Assembly (NCBI GenBank): GCA_038212325.1
Contig: JBBQUQ010000061.1
Location: 1-20,875, forward strand
Direction of reading: 5' to 3'
Origin: CAIVAT01 sp038212325
GTDB lineage: Bacteria > Bacteroidota > Bacteroidia > Bacteroidales > FEN-979
Length of the DNA: 20,875 nucleotides
Shown here piece after piece: positions 13,898 to 20,839 of this stretch. The notes under the pieces were generated by a model, which searched no databases, was not told where the DNA came from, and saw nothing but the letters and a program-made list of their open reading frames with translations. How positions within the stretch are numbered: the stretch's first letter is position 1; each line of letters begins with the position of its first letter. Position numbers and translations under genes: made by a program.

Positions 13898-15253
13898 ATG
13901 AGATATTTAGATAAAACCAACCTGATCGTGACGGCGCTGTTGCTCCTGGTAACCGTTTTTCAGGGCTGCTCCAAAAACGATGATGCCGATACGGCTGCAA
14001 ACAGCGTTGCATCCTGCGAAGGGTGCCACACAAATTATGCCCACCTTCAGGCGGTTTTCAGTCCCGACACGGCAGCTCCCGCAGGCGGCTGCGGAGGCGA
14101 GGCGCCGCAGTATGAACCTTACGACCGCGTTTACATGGGGGGCGATGGCTTCGCCGCCTTCAAGGCATCGGGCCATTATCAATCCGGTTGTACCGGATGC
14201 CATAAGGGAACTGATAATACCGCCGATAAAACTGTGGCACACTCCGGTAACTTCATCTCACATCCATCGATGTTTGCCGAAGAGACCTGTGGTTCATGCC
14301 ATAAGGCAATAGTCGATAATTTCAAGACCAGCATACACCGTGGTACAGGTCAGAAAAGAAAAGTCACCCTTCGCAGCGGGTTATCAGGTCCTGATGATTT
14401 TGACAAGCTTCCCGCCCATCAGATCGAGGGTTACAACAAAAACTGTGCGACCTGCCATGCCACCTGCGGAAATTGTCACATTGTGCGTCCGCCGATCGGC
14501 GGCGGCGGCCTGGCAAAAGGTCATTCGTTCACCAAAACACCTGATATGGTCACGGTTTGTGTAACCTGTCACAGCTCACGCGGCGGGCATGCGTACCTTG
14601 GCGTTGCTTCCGGCACCAAACCGGACGTACACCTGACGAAAGCCGGTTACAAATGCACCGATTGCCACAAAGCTGACGAACTTCATGGTGACGGCAAAAA
14701 GGTGGAGCAGCGTTATGCGTACGAAAAACTACCTTCATGCGAGGATTGCCATACGGGTATCGCAACAAAGAACACCTATCATTCAATGCACTATAAATCT
14801 TTTAATTGCCAAACCTGCCATTCCCAGAATTACAACAACTGCGGGAGTTGCCATGTGCACGGAGAAGGGGCGAGGATTCCCTCATACCTGGGATTCAAGA
14901 TCGCGGTGAATCCCATTCCGGCAATCAAAACGGGATTTGACTTCACCCTGGTGCGCAGAACGCTTGCAGCCCCTGATAACTGGGAAAGATACGGAGTGCC
15001 GCAATATGCAAACTTCAATGTGCTGCCGACCTATAATTTCACCTCCCCGCATAATATTCTGCGATGGACTGAAAGAACAGCGGTTACAGCCGGGCAGGCC
15101 TGTTCTTCAAACTGTCACATCCGCAATGAGGGAGGAACACTGATAAATAAAAACCTATACCTGTTTGCAGATGACCTGTTGAATTGGGAGGCAACCGCCT
15201 CTGCCGGCATCGTGGTCGACGGTAAATTGCCGCTCTCCTGGTTCGCCAAATAA
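13898..15253 (+). CDS. Multihaem c-type cytochrome lipoprotein (10 CXXCH + 1 CX3CH)
   Basis: The 451-residue protein has a signal peptide ending FQGC, with the likely lipid-modified Cys at residue 24. Ten CXXCH motifs start at residues 40, 98, 131, 183, 190, 221, 253, 281, 304 and 315. The fourth and fifth are only two residues apart (CATCHATCGNCH). Near 402 is CSSNCH, a CX3CH variant that might hold an eleventh haem. Many free His residues could be distal ligands. The stretch between 320 and 400 has no Cys and may be a separate domain. Lipid-anchored multihaem cytochromes move electrons through the periplasm or on the cell surface. ATG at 13898 is used, not the in-frame TTG at 13886. I cannot match it to a named enzyme such as tetrathionate or nitrite reductase. 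Confidence 0.9.
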   Translation: MRYLDKTNLIVTALLLLVTVFQGCSKNDDADTAANSVASCEGCHTNYAHLQAVFSPDTAAPAGGCGGEAPQYEPYDRVYMGGDGFAAFKASGHYQSGCTGCHKGTDNTADKTVAHSGNFISHPSMFAEETCGSCHKAIVDNFKTSIHRGTGQKRKVTLRSGLSGPDDFDKLPAHQIEGYNKNCATCHATCGNCHIVRPPIGGGGLAKGHSFTKTPDMVTVCVTCHSSRGGHAYLGVASGTKPDVHLTKAGYKCTDCHKADELHGDGKKVEQRYAYEKLPSCEDCHTGIATKNTYHSMHYKSFNCQTCHSQNYNNCGSCHVHGEGARIPSYLGFKIAVNPIPAIKTGFDFTLVRRTLAAPDNWERYGVPQYANFNVLPTYNFTSPHNILRWTERTAVTAGQACSSNCHIRNEGGTLINKNLYLFADDLLNWEATASAGIVVDGKLPLSWFAK

Positions 15254-15308
15254 TAATCAGTCAATCAAATAATAATCAATCATTTAATTTAATTAAAAAC
15301 CCAAGATT

Positions 15309-16319
15309 ATGCAAAAAACAAAACTTCTGATGCTCAGCATCCTGTTTTCAATTTTCTTTGTTACCTCCTGTTCCAAGGATGACGACGAATCCACTCCGCC
15401 ACCGCAAGTCAACGAATCAGAGACACTTGCATCGTACCTCGAGTCGACAGGTTCACCTCTTCAAAAAGATTATGTGAACACCGACATGCCATCCATCATG
15501 GGTGCCACCGAAGTAAAAACCCTGAATGAAACCAACCAGGTTTACATCATCGACGTGCGCGCAGCTGCTGATTTTGCCCTTGGCCATATCCACAATGCGC
15601 ATAATGTGGCCTTTGCCGATCTTCTGACACATATCAAATCTGTTGATCTTACACCGTACACAAAGGTTGCCATCGTTTGCTATACCGGTCAAACAGCAGC
15701 GTATGGCGCTTCATTGCTCCGTTTGATGGGTTACAGCAAGGTGTTCTCCATGAAATGGGGAATGTGTGCCTGGAATACCGATTTTGCGACAAAATGGAAT
15801 ACTGCCATTGCAACCGGGAATGCCTATGCTTCACAATTTACAACTGCAACAACGCCCAAAGGCACTACGGGAACGATGCCCGTGCTCTCCACAGGTAAAA
15901 CAACCGGACAGGAGATTCTCGAAGCACGCGTAGCTTCCCTTCTTATCGAAGGGTTTACCCCGGCTTCAGTTTCCAACAAAACTGTTTTCGATAACCTTTC
16001 GACCTACTATGTTATTAATTACTGGCCGGCCGCTCAGTACACCGATCCGGGACACATTCCCGGAGCCATGCAATATGAACCGAAACAATCCATTAAACTG
16101 GCTGCCGACCTGAAGACCCTGCCGACAAATAAATCAATCGTGGTTTATTGTTATACCGGACAAACCAGTGCATTTCTCTCAGCTTACCTGAGGTTACTTG
16201 GTTATGACGCCAAATCGCTACTGTACGGAGGAAACGGAATGATCTATGATTTGATGGTTGCTAAGACCATGACCGTTTGGAGTGCCACCCAGATCATGGG
16301 GTATGATTATGACCATTGA
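15309..16319 (+). CDS. Lipoprotein with two rhodanese domains
   Basis: A 336-residue protein with a lipoprotein signal peptide (lipobox FVTSC, Cys 21) followed by an acidic linker. Rhodanese domain 1 (about 60-165) has IIDVRAAADFALGHIHNAHN and active-site Cys 124 in the loop CYTGQT. Domain 2 (about 200-335) has GHIPGAM and Cys 281 in the same CYTGQT loop, but the usual DVR segment is replaced by INYWP. Between them is a Thr/Gly-rich linker. Both catalytic cysteines are present, so sulphane-sulphur transfer is possible in both domains. It lies 55 bp after the multihaem gene on the same strand and ends at a strong terminator, so the two genes form a transcription unit at the cell envelope. The sulphur donor and acceptor are unknown. 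Confidence 0.92.
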   Translation: MQKTKLLMLSILFSIFFVTSCSKDDDESTPPPQVNESETLASYLESTGSPLQKDYVNTDMPSIMGATEVKTLNETNQVYIIDVRAAADFALGHIHNAHNVAFADLLTHIKSVDLTPYTKVAIVCYTGQTAAYGASLLRLMGYSKVFSMKWGMCAWNTDFATKWNTAIATGNAYASQFTTATTPKGTTGTMPVLSTGKTTGQEILEARVASLLIEGFTPASVSNKTVFDNLSTYYVINYWPAAQYTDPGHIPGAMQYEPKQSIKLAADLKTLPTNKSIVVYCYTGQTSAFLSAYLRLLGYDAKSLLYGGNGMIYDLMVAKTMTVWSATQIMGYDYDH

Positions 16320-16335
16320 TATTTGTTGACATGGT

Positions 16336-16368
16336 AAAAAAAACCGCCGGAAATGGCGGTTTTTTTTT
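16336..16368. terminator. Bidirectional terminator between rhodanese and CDF genes
   Basis: A8 + CCGCC (16336-16348), loop GGAAAT, then GGCGG + T9 (16355-16368). It works in both directions because each arm ends in an A- or T-tract. The right edge touches the stop codon of the convergent CDF gene (16367-16369). Confidence 0.9.
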
Positions 16369-17272
16369 ATCCGGACTTTTGCTGTTTTATCATTTCCGTG
16401 TCATCGCAGCATTCGAATTCAACCTGGAGGGTCGTGTGGGTTATATTGAACTTACTGGATAAAAGTTTCTCGATTTCCATCATCAGCGTCCCGGATTCAC
16501 TCAGCGGCATATCCCTCAGGGCTTCAATATGTGCTTCAAACAGCACCTCATGATCCTCAAGTTGCCAGCAATGGACATGATGTAAATTTCTTACGAGGGG
16601 ATGCTTTTCAATCAGTTCCTTGATCTCCGCCAGATTAAGCCTTGAAGGCGTGCTCTGCATCAGGATATCGACCGACTCACGCAAAATTTTATATGCCTGG
16701 ATGATGATCACGGTGCTGATGACGAGCGTCAATGCGGGATCTATCCAAAGGATATGCGTATAATAGATCATGACTGAGCCACCGACAACAGCGACAGAAG
16801 ATAGTGTGTCCCCCAGCAAATGCACATAGGCGGCCCTGACATTCAGGCTGTGTTTCGAGTCGCGATGCAGGAACAGCATGGAGGCCAGGTTGGCCAACAG
16901 CCCTGCAACCGCTATGGCCATCATCAGCAGCGATTTCACCGGCTCAGGATGCAAAAAACGGATTACTGCTGCATAAATGAGGTAGATTGAAATAGCCGTA
17001 AGCAGGGAGGCATTGATAAAAGCAGAGAGAATTTCAAATCGTTTGTATCCGAACGTTTTGCGGGCATCTGGTTTTCGCTTGCCAACCCTCGTTGCCACCC
17101 ACGCAAGCGCCAGTGCCATGGTATCGCTCAGGTTATGTATGGCATCGGAAATCAGCGCCAGGCTGTTGGACAGGATCCCGCCAGCGATCTCCGCTGCGGT
17201 AATCAAACCGTTGAGAAGGATGCTGATCAGCAATCGGCCCGACGGGTTATGATGAGGCGTAAGGTGTGCCAT
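16367..17272 (-). CDS. Cation diffusion facilitator (CzcD/ZitB-like metal efflux)
   Basis: A 301-residue CDF protein with six transmembrane helices and a C-terminal cytoplasmic domain. The TM2 metal site is HNLSD (SDAIHNLSDTMALALAW) and the TM5 site is HLLGD (AAYVHLLGDTLSSVAVVGG), the HxxxD pair of Zn2+-transporting members. The C-terminal domain (about 215-300) contains HVHCWQLEDHEVLFEAHIEA, with His and Cys residues, and ends CCDDTEM. It exports Zn2+ or similar divalent ions in exchange for protons. The start at 17272 is chosen. A TTG 20 codons upstream is less likely, and a near-consensus promoter lies between them. The gene is convergent with the rhodanese gene. Confidence 0.93.
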   Translation of the reverse strand: MAHLTPHHNPSGRLLISILLNGLITAAEIAGGILSNSLALISDAIHNLSDTMALALAWVATRVGKRKPDARKTFGYKRFEILSAFINASLLTAISIYLIYAAVIRFLHPEPVKSLLMMAIAVAGLLANLASMLFLHRDSKHSLNVRAAYVHLLGDTLSSVAVVGGSVMIYYTHILWIDPALTLVISTVIIIQAYKILRESVDILMQSTPSRLNLAEIKELIEKHPLVRNLHHVHCWQLEDHEVLFEAHIEALRDMPLSESGTLMMEIEKLLSSKFNITHTTLQVEFECCDDTEMIKQQKSG

Positions 17273-17296
17273 TTGTTCCTGGTTAATTATTTCACC

Positions 17297-17455
17297 ATGG
17301 TGATTACTCAATGCAAAGGTCGTCAAATCCAAATGAAAGAAAAAGCAAAAGCTTGTCTTGAGATAATCGACCTCTCATCCTATCCACCCGGAATCTATTT
17401 TGTAAAAGTGCAGGGCCCCGGTATTTCCGGTACCGAAAAAATCATATTGCGGTAA
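17297..17455 (+). pseudogene. Remnant of a T9SS C-terminal sorting domain
   Basis: The frame encodes about 52 residues ending in TAA at 17453-17455. It contains CKGRQIQMKEK, then IDLSSYPPGIYFVKVQ and the terminal TEKIILR. This is the pattern of the type A T9SS sorting domain (..G..i....IDLS..p.GiYfvkv....ekiil). The usual large N-terminal passenger is missing, and the upstream DNA in this frame is the antisense of the CDF gene. It therefore looks like the stump of a deleted secreted protein. It overlaps the CDF leader. It lacks a signal peptide, so it cannot be a functional secreted product on its own. Confidence 0.6.
17314..17321 (-). promoter_or_regulatory. Near-consensus -7 element for the CDF gene
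   Basis: The minus strand reads GACCTTTG, one mismatch (first base) from TAnnTTTG, followed by CA as is common. Transcription would start near 17308 and give a leader of about 36 nt to the ATG at 17272. No convincing -33 element was seen. Confidence 0.35.
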
Positions 17456-17491
17456 ACCCACACCTCTTGCCGGTTGTCGGCTCAATGGAAA

Positions 17492-17526
17492 AATAAAAGT
17501 GCCTTCTGACGGAGGGCACTTTTATT
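17492..17526. terminator. Hairpin terminator downstream of the T9SS remnant
   Basis: AATAAAAGTGCC (17492-17503) and GGCACTTTTATT (17515-17526) form a perfect 12-bp stem with an 11-nt loop. The A/T-rich base of the stem makes it usable in either direction. It lies 37 bp after the remnant's stop, consistent with a terminator left over from the lost gene. Confidence 0.75.
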
Positions 17527-17546
17527 CGAATCACAGATAAAAAAAT

Positions 17547-17565
17547 ATTTAGACCAAATCTAAAT
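17547..17565. promoter_or_regulatory. Palindromic operator, metalloregulator-like
   Basis: ATTTAGA-CCAAA-TCTAAAT is a perfect 7-bp inverted repeat with a 5-nt spacer, 19 bp in all. It ends 8 bp before the -7 element of the secreted-protein gene, so it overlaps the -33 region, the position of a repressor site. The TTTAGA/TCTAAA arms resemble DtxR/MntR-type boxes. The regulator is not in this window. Confidence 0.55.
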
Positions 17566-17573
17566 AAATTTAT

Positions 17574-17581
17574 TATTTTTG
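17574..17581 (+). promoter_or_regulatory. -7 promoter element for the secreted-protein gene
   Basis: TATTTTTG is an exact match to TAnnTTTG. Transcription would start near 17586 and leave a leader of about 86 nt before the ATG at 17672. Confidence 0.55.
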
Positions 17582-17671
17582 ACCCGAATATTAAATTGCA
17601 GGGATTAAAGGCAGTTGCCCTGTAGTTGTTGTTATTTAACCGCCCATTATTCAAATTTAACATTTATACAT

Positions 17672-18109
17672 ATGAAGAAGATCATCACAATTTTAATCAT
17701 TGGATTTGCCTTGTTATTCAGTTCTACACTATCTGCCCAGGAAAAAACATATAAAGACGGTTCAGTATGGCAAATCGGGTTCATCAAAATAAGTGCCAAC
17801 ATGACCGTTGAGTATCTTAACAACCTTAAAGCCAACTGGAAGGTAACACACGACGAGGCAGTAAGCCAGGGATTAATTCTCTCGTATAAGATCCTTCAGG
17901 GTGCTGCTGCAAATCCGGAAGATTGGGATGTCATGCTGATGACCGAATTCAAAAGTCTTGCTGCAATGGAAGGATCGGATGAGAAATGGGCAGCCATCAG
18001 TAAAAAGGTGATTGGCGGCGAAGAGGCAATGAAAAAACTGAATGAAAGCCGTGTAAGCATGAGAACCATTTACGGCGGCAAGCTGGTGAGAGAAGTCATT
18101 TACAAATAG
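17672..18109 (+). CDS. Small secreted protein, possible alpha/beta dimeric fold
   Basis: A 145-residue protein with a clear signal peptide (KK, core IITILIIGFALLFSS, cleavage after LSAQ). The mature part has a beta-strand (GSVWQIGFIKISA), a helix (TVEYLNNLKANWKVTHDEAV), a strand (LILSYKILQGAA), a strand (WDVMLMTEFKS), a helix (LAAMEGSDEKWAAISKKVIG) and a C-terminal strand. That order resembles a ferredoxin-like dimeric alpha/beta-barrel, but I do not recognise a named family and no catalytic residues are evident. The start is ATG 17672; the in-frame TTG at 17615 lies upstream of the signal peptide. It stands alone, with a promoter and palindromic operator upstream and a strong terminator downstream, so it is separately regulated. 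Confidence 0.85.
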   Translation: MKKIITILIIGFALLFSSTLSAQEKTYKDGSVWQIGFIKISANMTVEYLNNLKANWKVTHDEAVSQGLILSYKILQGAAANPEDWDVMLMTEFKSLAAMEGSDEKWAAISKKVIGGEEAMKKLNESRVSMRTIYGGKLVREVIYK

Positions 18110-18127
18110 CAATGACTGATCGGTAAC

Positions 18128-18177
18128 AAAATGGCTGTTGCAAAAGGTTATTTCTTTTTACAACAGCCATTTTTTTA
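18128..18177. terminator. Bidirectional terminator between the secreted-protein and cold-shock genes
   Basis: AAAATGGCTGTTG (18128-18140) and CAACAGCCATTTT (18161-18173) form a perfect 13-bp stem across a 20-nt loop. T7 follows on the plus strand (18171-18177). It serves both convergent genes. Confidence 0.88.
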
Positions 18178-18179
18178 AG

Positions 18180-18632
18180 CTATTTTGTTATTTTTTTAAC
18201 CCGAACGGCACTCATCCCTTTAAACCCGCGTTCCAGTTCAAAAGTAACCATGTCGCCCTCCCTGATCTCTTCGGTGAGGCTGTTGACATGAACAAAAAAC
18301 TTTTCCTGGCTGCTGTTTTCCTTGATGAAACCAAAGCCTTTCGAATGGTTGAAGAATTCGACTCTGCCACTGCGCACGGTCACCGACTCCACTGCTTCTC
18401 TTTTGGGAACTCCGATTTCTATGCTGTCGGCATTGATTTTTGTCCTGGTAGCCGGATCGGGTGGCGTGTCGGTAATCCGCCCGTTTTCATCAACATAGGC
18501 AATCATGTTGTCGAAACCTCCACCTTGCGGATTGGCCTTGCGTTCTGCGATTTTTTGCTGCTTGTCAAGCCGTTTCTTCAATCGTTTTTTTTCCTGATCC
18601 CGCTTGTTAAAGGTCTCTTGTGAACCGGCCAT
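18180..18632 (-). CDS. Cold-shock-domain protein with basic N-terminal extension
   Basis: A 150-residue protein. Residues 1-35 are strongly basic and helical (NKRDQEKKRLKKRLDKQQKI). Residues 36-80 form a linker (GGGFDNMIAYVDENGRIT). The cold-shock domain (about 85-150) has RNP1 KGFGFIK (98-104) and RNP2 KFFVHVN (111-117) and ends MSAVRVKKITK. It binds single-stranded RNA or DNA, acting as an RNA chaperone. The N-terminal coiled or basic region makes it longer than the about 70-residue Csp proteins; this longer form is common in Bacteroidota. A TAnnTTTG promoter lies upstream and a shared terminator is next to the stop. Confidence 0.92.
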   Translation of the reverse strand: MAGSQETFNKRDQEKKRLKKRLDKQQKIAERKANPQGGGFDNMIAYVDENGRITDTPPDPATRTKINADSIEIGVPKREAVESVTVRSGRVEFFNHSKGFGFIKENSSQEKFFVHVNSLTEEIREGDMVTFELERGFKGMSAVRVKKITK

Positions 18633-18667
18633 AATATCTTTAATTTAATTTTTGCAAAACTATTGTG

Positions 18668-18675
18668 CAAAGATA
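18668..18675 (-). promoter_or_regulatory. -7 promoter element for the cold-shock-domain gene
   Basis: The minus strand reads TATCTTTG, an exact match to TAnnTTTG followed by CA. The predicted transcript starts near 18663, giving a leader of about 31 nt. Confidence 0.6.
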
Positions 18676-18802
18676 AGATAATTAATCCAAACCAATTTCA
18701 GGACAGGGGAATGAATGGATTAATGTGATGGTCAACCTGTGAATTCCTGATTCAATTCAAAATTTTGGTTATTTTTACCATGTGATCCGCAACACTTAAA
18801 TT

Positions 18803-19882
18803 ATGAGCAGCAGCAACCTTAAATTTGACTTCGACGATATCCTGTTATGCCCTGCAGTGCAAAGCAGCATCAACTCCAGGAAAACAGTAAAGATCTTCGA
18901 CGAGCATGGGATGCTGCCGTTATTCACCGCCCCGATGGATACAGTGATTGAATTTGATCACCGGAAAATTTTCACTGGGAATCAGATTTATCCCATCATT
19001 CCCAGAACGCAGACAAAGAGTTTCAATGCCGGCGACTGCGTGCGCGCGAATGACTGGATTGCCCTGAGCCTTGACCAGTTTGAGCGGTTGTTCCTTGGAG
19101 ATGATTCTGATATGAATTTTGAACAGGTTCATGTCTGCATCGATATTGCCAACGGGCACATGCAGCGGCTGATTGAAGCGGTGATAAAAACAAAGCACAA
19201 ATTCAGCGACCAGGTGATCCTCATGGTTGGTAATGTTGCCAACCCTCTTACATTTATTGAGTTATCCAGGGCAGGCGCCGATTACATCAGGGTGGGCATC
19301 GGCAATGGTTCAGGCTGCAGCACTTCGGTGCACACCGGGATCGGTTACCCGCTGGCTTCCCTCATTCATGACATTCACCTTGAAAAAGCAAATCATTCCA
19401 TAATGTACGCCAAGGTCGTAGCCGACGGCGGAATAAAGAAATATGCCGACATTATAAAAGTACTGGCGCTTGGGGCTGATTATGTCATGTGCGGTGGCAT
19501 CTTCAACAAAGCGCTGGAATCGGCAGGCAATACCTACGCGGCAAATAAGAAATTTGAGGGATACACCGTTCCCGGCGACCAGGTGAACCAGTACAGCGAT
19601 GAGGTGAAAACAGCTTTTAAGATGGGATCCCTGTTTTATAAAAAATTCCGCGGCATGAGCACGAAAGAGGTCCAGGCCCATCTTGGCAACGAACTGCGAT
19701 CGTCGGAAGGAGTGACCCGGATGATCCAGGTTGAATATACGATTGCAGGCTGGGTGGATAATTTTAAAGATTATCTCTCTTCGGCAATGTCTTATACCGA
19801 CAGTCAGGACCTGGCTGGTTTTATCGGAAAGACTTCCTGGAATTTAATAACTCAAAACAGCCTGAACCGGTTCAACAAATAA
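18803..19882 (+). CDS. GMP reductase-like enzyme (IMPDH/GMPR family)
   Basis: A 359-residue TIM-barrel protein without CBS domains. The N-terminus has FDFDDILLCPA and PLFTAPMDTVI. The Cys loop is GIGNGSGCSTSVHTGIGYP with nucleophile C172, followed by the purine-nucleotide phosphate motifs VVADGGIKKYADIIKVLALG and ADYVMCGGIF. C-terminally come YKKFRGMST and an EGV segment. GMP reductase converts GMP to IMP with NADPH for purine salvage. Absence of the CBS pair favours reductase over IMP dehydrogenase, but the sequence is divergent and I would not exclude a related activity. It stands alone, with divergent and convergent neighbours. A possible -7 element TATTTTTA (18770-18777) lies upstream, one mismatch from consensus. 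Confidence 0.85.
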   Translation: MSSSNLKFDFDDILLCPAVQSSINSRKTVKIFDEHGMLPLFTAPMDTVIEFDHRKIFTGNQIYPIIPRTQTKSFNAGDCVRANDWIALSLDQFERLFLGDDSDMNFEQVHVCIDIANGHMQRLIEAVIKTKHKFSDQVILMVGNVANPLTFIELSRAGADYIRVGIGNGSGCSTSVHTGIGYPLASLIHDIHLEKANHSIMYAKVVADGGIKKYADIIKVLALGADYVMCGGIFNKALESAGNTYAANKKFEGYTVPGDQVNQYSDEVKTAFKMGSLFYKKFRGMSTKEVQAHLGNELRSSEGVTRMIQVEYTIAGWVDNFKDYLSSAMSYTDSQDLAGFIGKTSWNLITQNSLNRFNK

Positions 19883-19923
19883 GAGGGGAGGGGAATAACA
19901 ACGCTTGCCGCACACATGCACGA

Positions 19924-20640
19924 TCACTTTCCGAAGACCTTTTTCAACAGTTCAGTCGACCGGGCAGCAGGATTCTGGCGTATTTTGGCCTCTTCCTTCG
20001 CCACCATCACGAATAACCCTGCAAGCGCTTTATCCGTTGCATAGGCAACGAGGTCGGGATTCTGCTTCTTAACAAACGGAATCTGGTTGTATTGCCTGAT
20101 CACCTCCGCCCAAAGCCTGGTTGCGTCAACTTTATCAAGCGAGGCCTTGATGATGGGGCTGAATTTTGATCTTAATTCGGGAGAGGTGGTTTTTTCAAGA
20201 TAGCGGGTTGCCGCATCATTTGGTCCTTTTACGATATTGATGGCATCGGCTATGCTCATCCCGCTGATTGCAGCCACGAACACAGGTGCGGCACTCTTCG
20301 CAGCATCCTCCGCTGCACGGTTGATGGAGGCAACCACTTCGTCGACCTGCGAACCCAGGCCGATCGCCCGGAGTTTCGTTTCAACATCCTTTGCCTCCTG
20401 GGGGAAAGGAATTTTAATGGCGGGGTTCCCGAAGTAGCCGTTCACCTTTGAAACGACATCAACACTTTCATTTGTGCCTTTTACAAGCGCTTCCCTTATG
20501 CCTGCAACGGCATCCTTTTCCGTCAGCCCGCTTTTGGCTGGATCTAGAACCTGTTTGATCGATATCGGGTACTGGGCGTTGCACACGATGGTTCCGGCCA
20601 CCAATAACATGGCTGAAAGTAAAACCTGTTTTCTATTCAT
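19924..20640 (-). CDS. DUF4197 secreted/periplasmic protein
   Basis: A 238-residue protein with a signal peptide (MNRKQVLLSAMLLVAGTIVCNAQ). The mature helical part has segments I recognise as DUF4197: GLTEKDAVAGIREALVKGTN, VNGYFGNPAIKIPFPQEAKD, NRAAEDAAKSAAPVFVAAI, MSIADAINIVKGPNDAATRY, then KQNPDLVAYATDKALAGLFV and a final ELLKKVFGK. The function is unknown. ATG at 20640 is chosen because the upstream ATGs (20658 and 20649) would put extra residues before the KK-type n-region. On the minus strand TATCTTTT (20672-20679) is one mismatch from the -7 consensus and would place the transcript start near 20667. Confidence 0.9.
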   Translation of the reverse strand: MNRKQVLLSAMLLVAGTIVCNAQYPISIKQVLDPAKSGLTEKDAVAGIREALVKGTNESVDVVSKVNGYFGNPAIKIPFPQEAKDVETKLRAIGLGSQVDEVVASINRAAEDAAKSAAPVFVAAISGMSIADAINIVKGPNDAATRYLEKTTSPELRSKFSPIIKASLDKVDATRLWAEVIRQYNQIPFVKKQNPDLVAYATDKALAGLFVMVAKEEAKIRQNPAARSTELLKKVFGK

Positions 20641-20744
20641 AATGAGTGTCATGATCATTTCTCTCTGATTAAAAAGATAAAACGCAGGATATTCGAATTT
20701 GTTTTATTCCACGATTTCCGGTTGGCACCTTATTATAAATTCCG

Positions 20745-20752
20745 TACCTTTA
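20745..20752 (+). promoter_or_regulatory. Candidate promoter for the gene at the right edge
   Basis: TACCTTTA (20745-20752) is one base from TAnnTTTG, and TTGG (20722-20725) lies 19 bp upstream, an acceptable -33 position. The transcript would start near 20758. The remaining 20641-20839 sequence shows no other gene. Confidence 0.35.
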
Positions 20753-20839
20753 CCTTCGTGCTTTTTAAACACACTGCTTATCCCCTTTGGGCAAGTAAAT
20801 AAATCATTGGCACATCCAAACATGCATTGGTGTTAACAG

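Noticed and set aside
15251..15281. Direct repeat AATAATCA-TCA twice before the rhodanese gene
   Set aside because: Simple AT-rich sequence; no promoter consensus and no conserved spacing to the start.
18138..18623. Plus-strand open frame (161 codons) opposite the cold-shock gene
   Set aside because: It begins inside a terminator hairpin and mirrors the RNP1/RNP2-containing protein on the minus strand, which also has a promoter.
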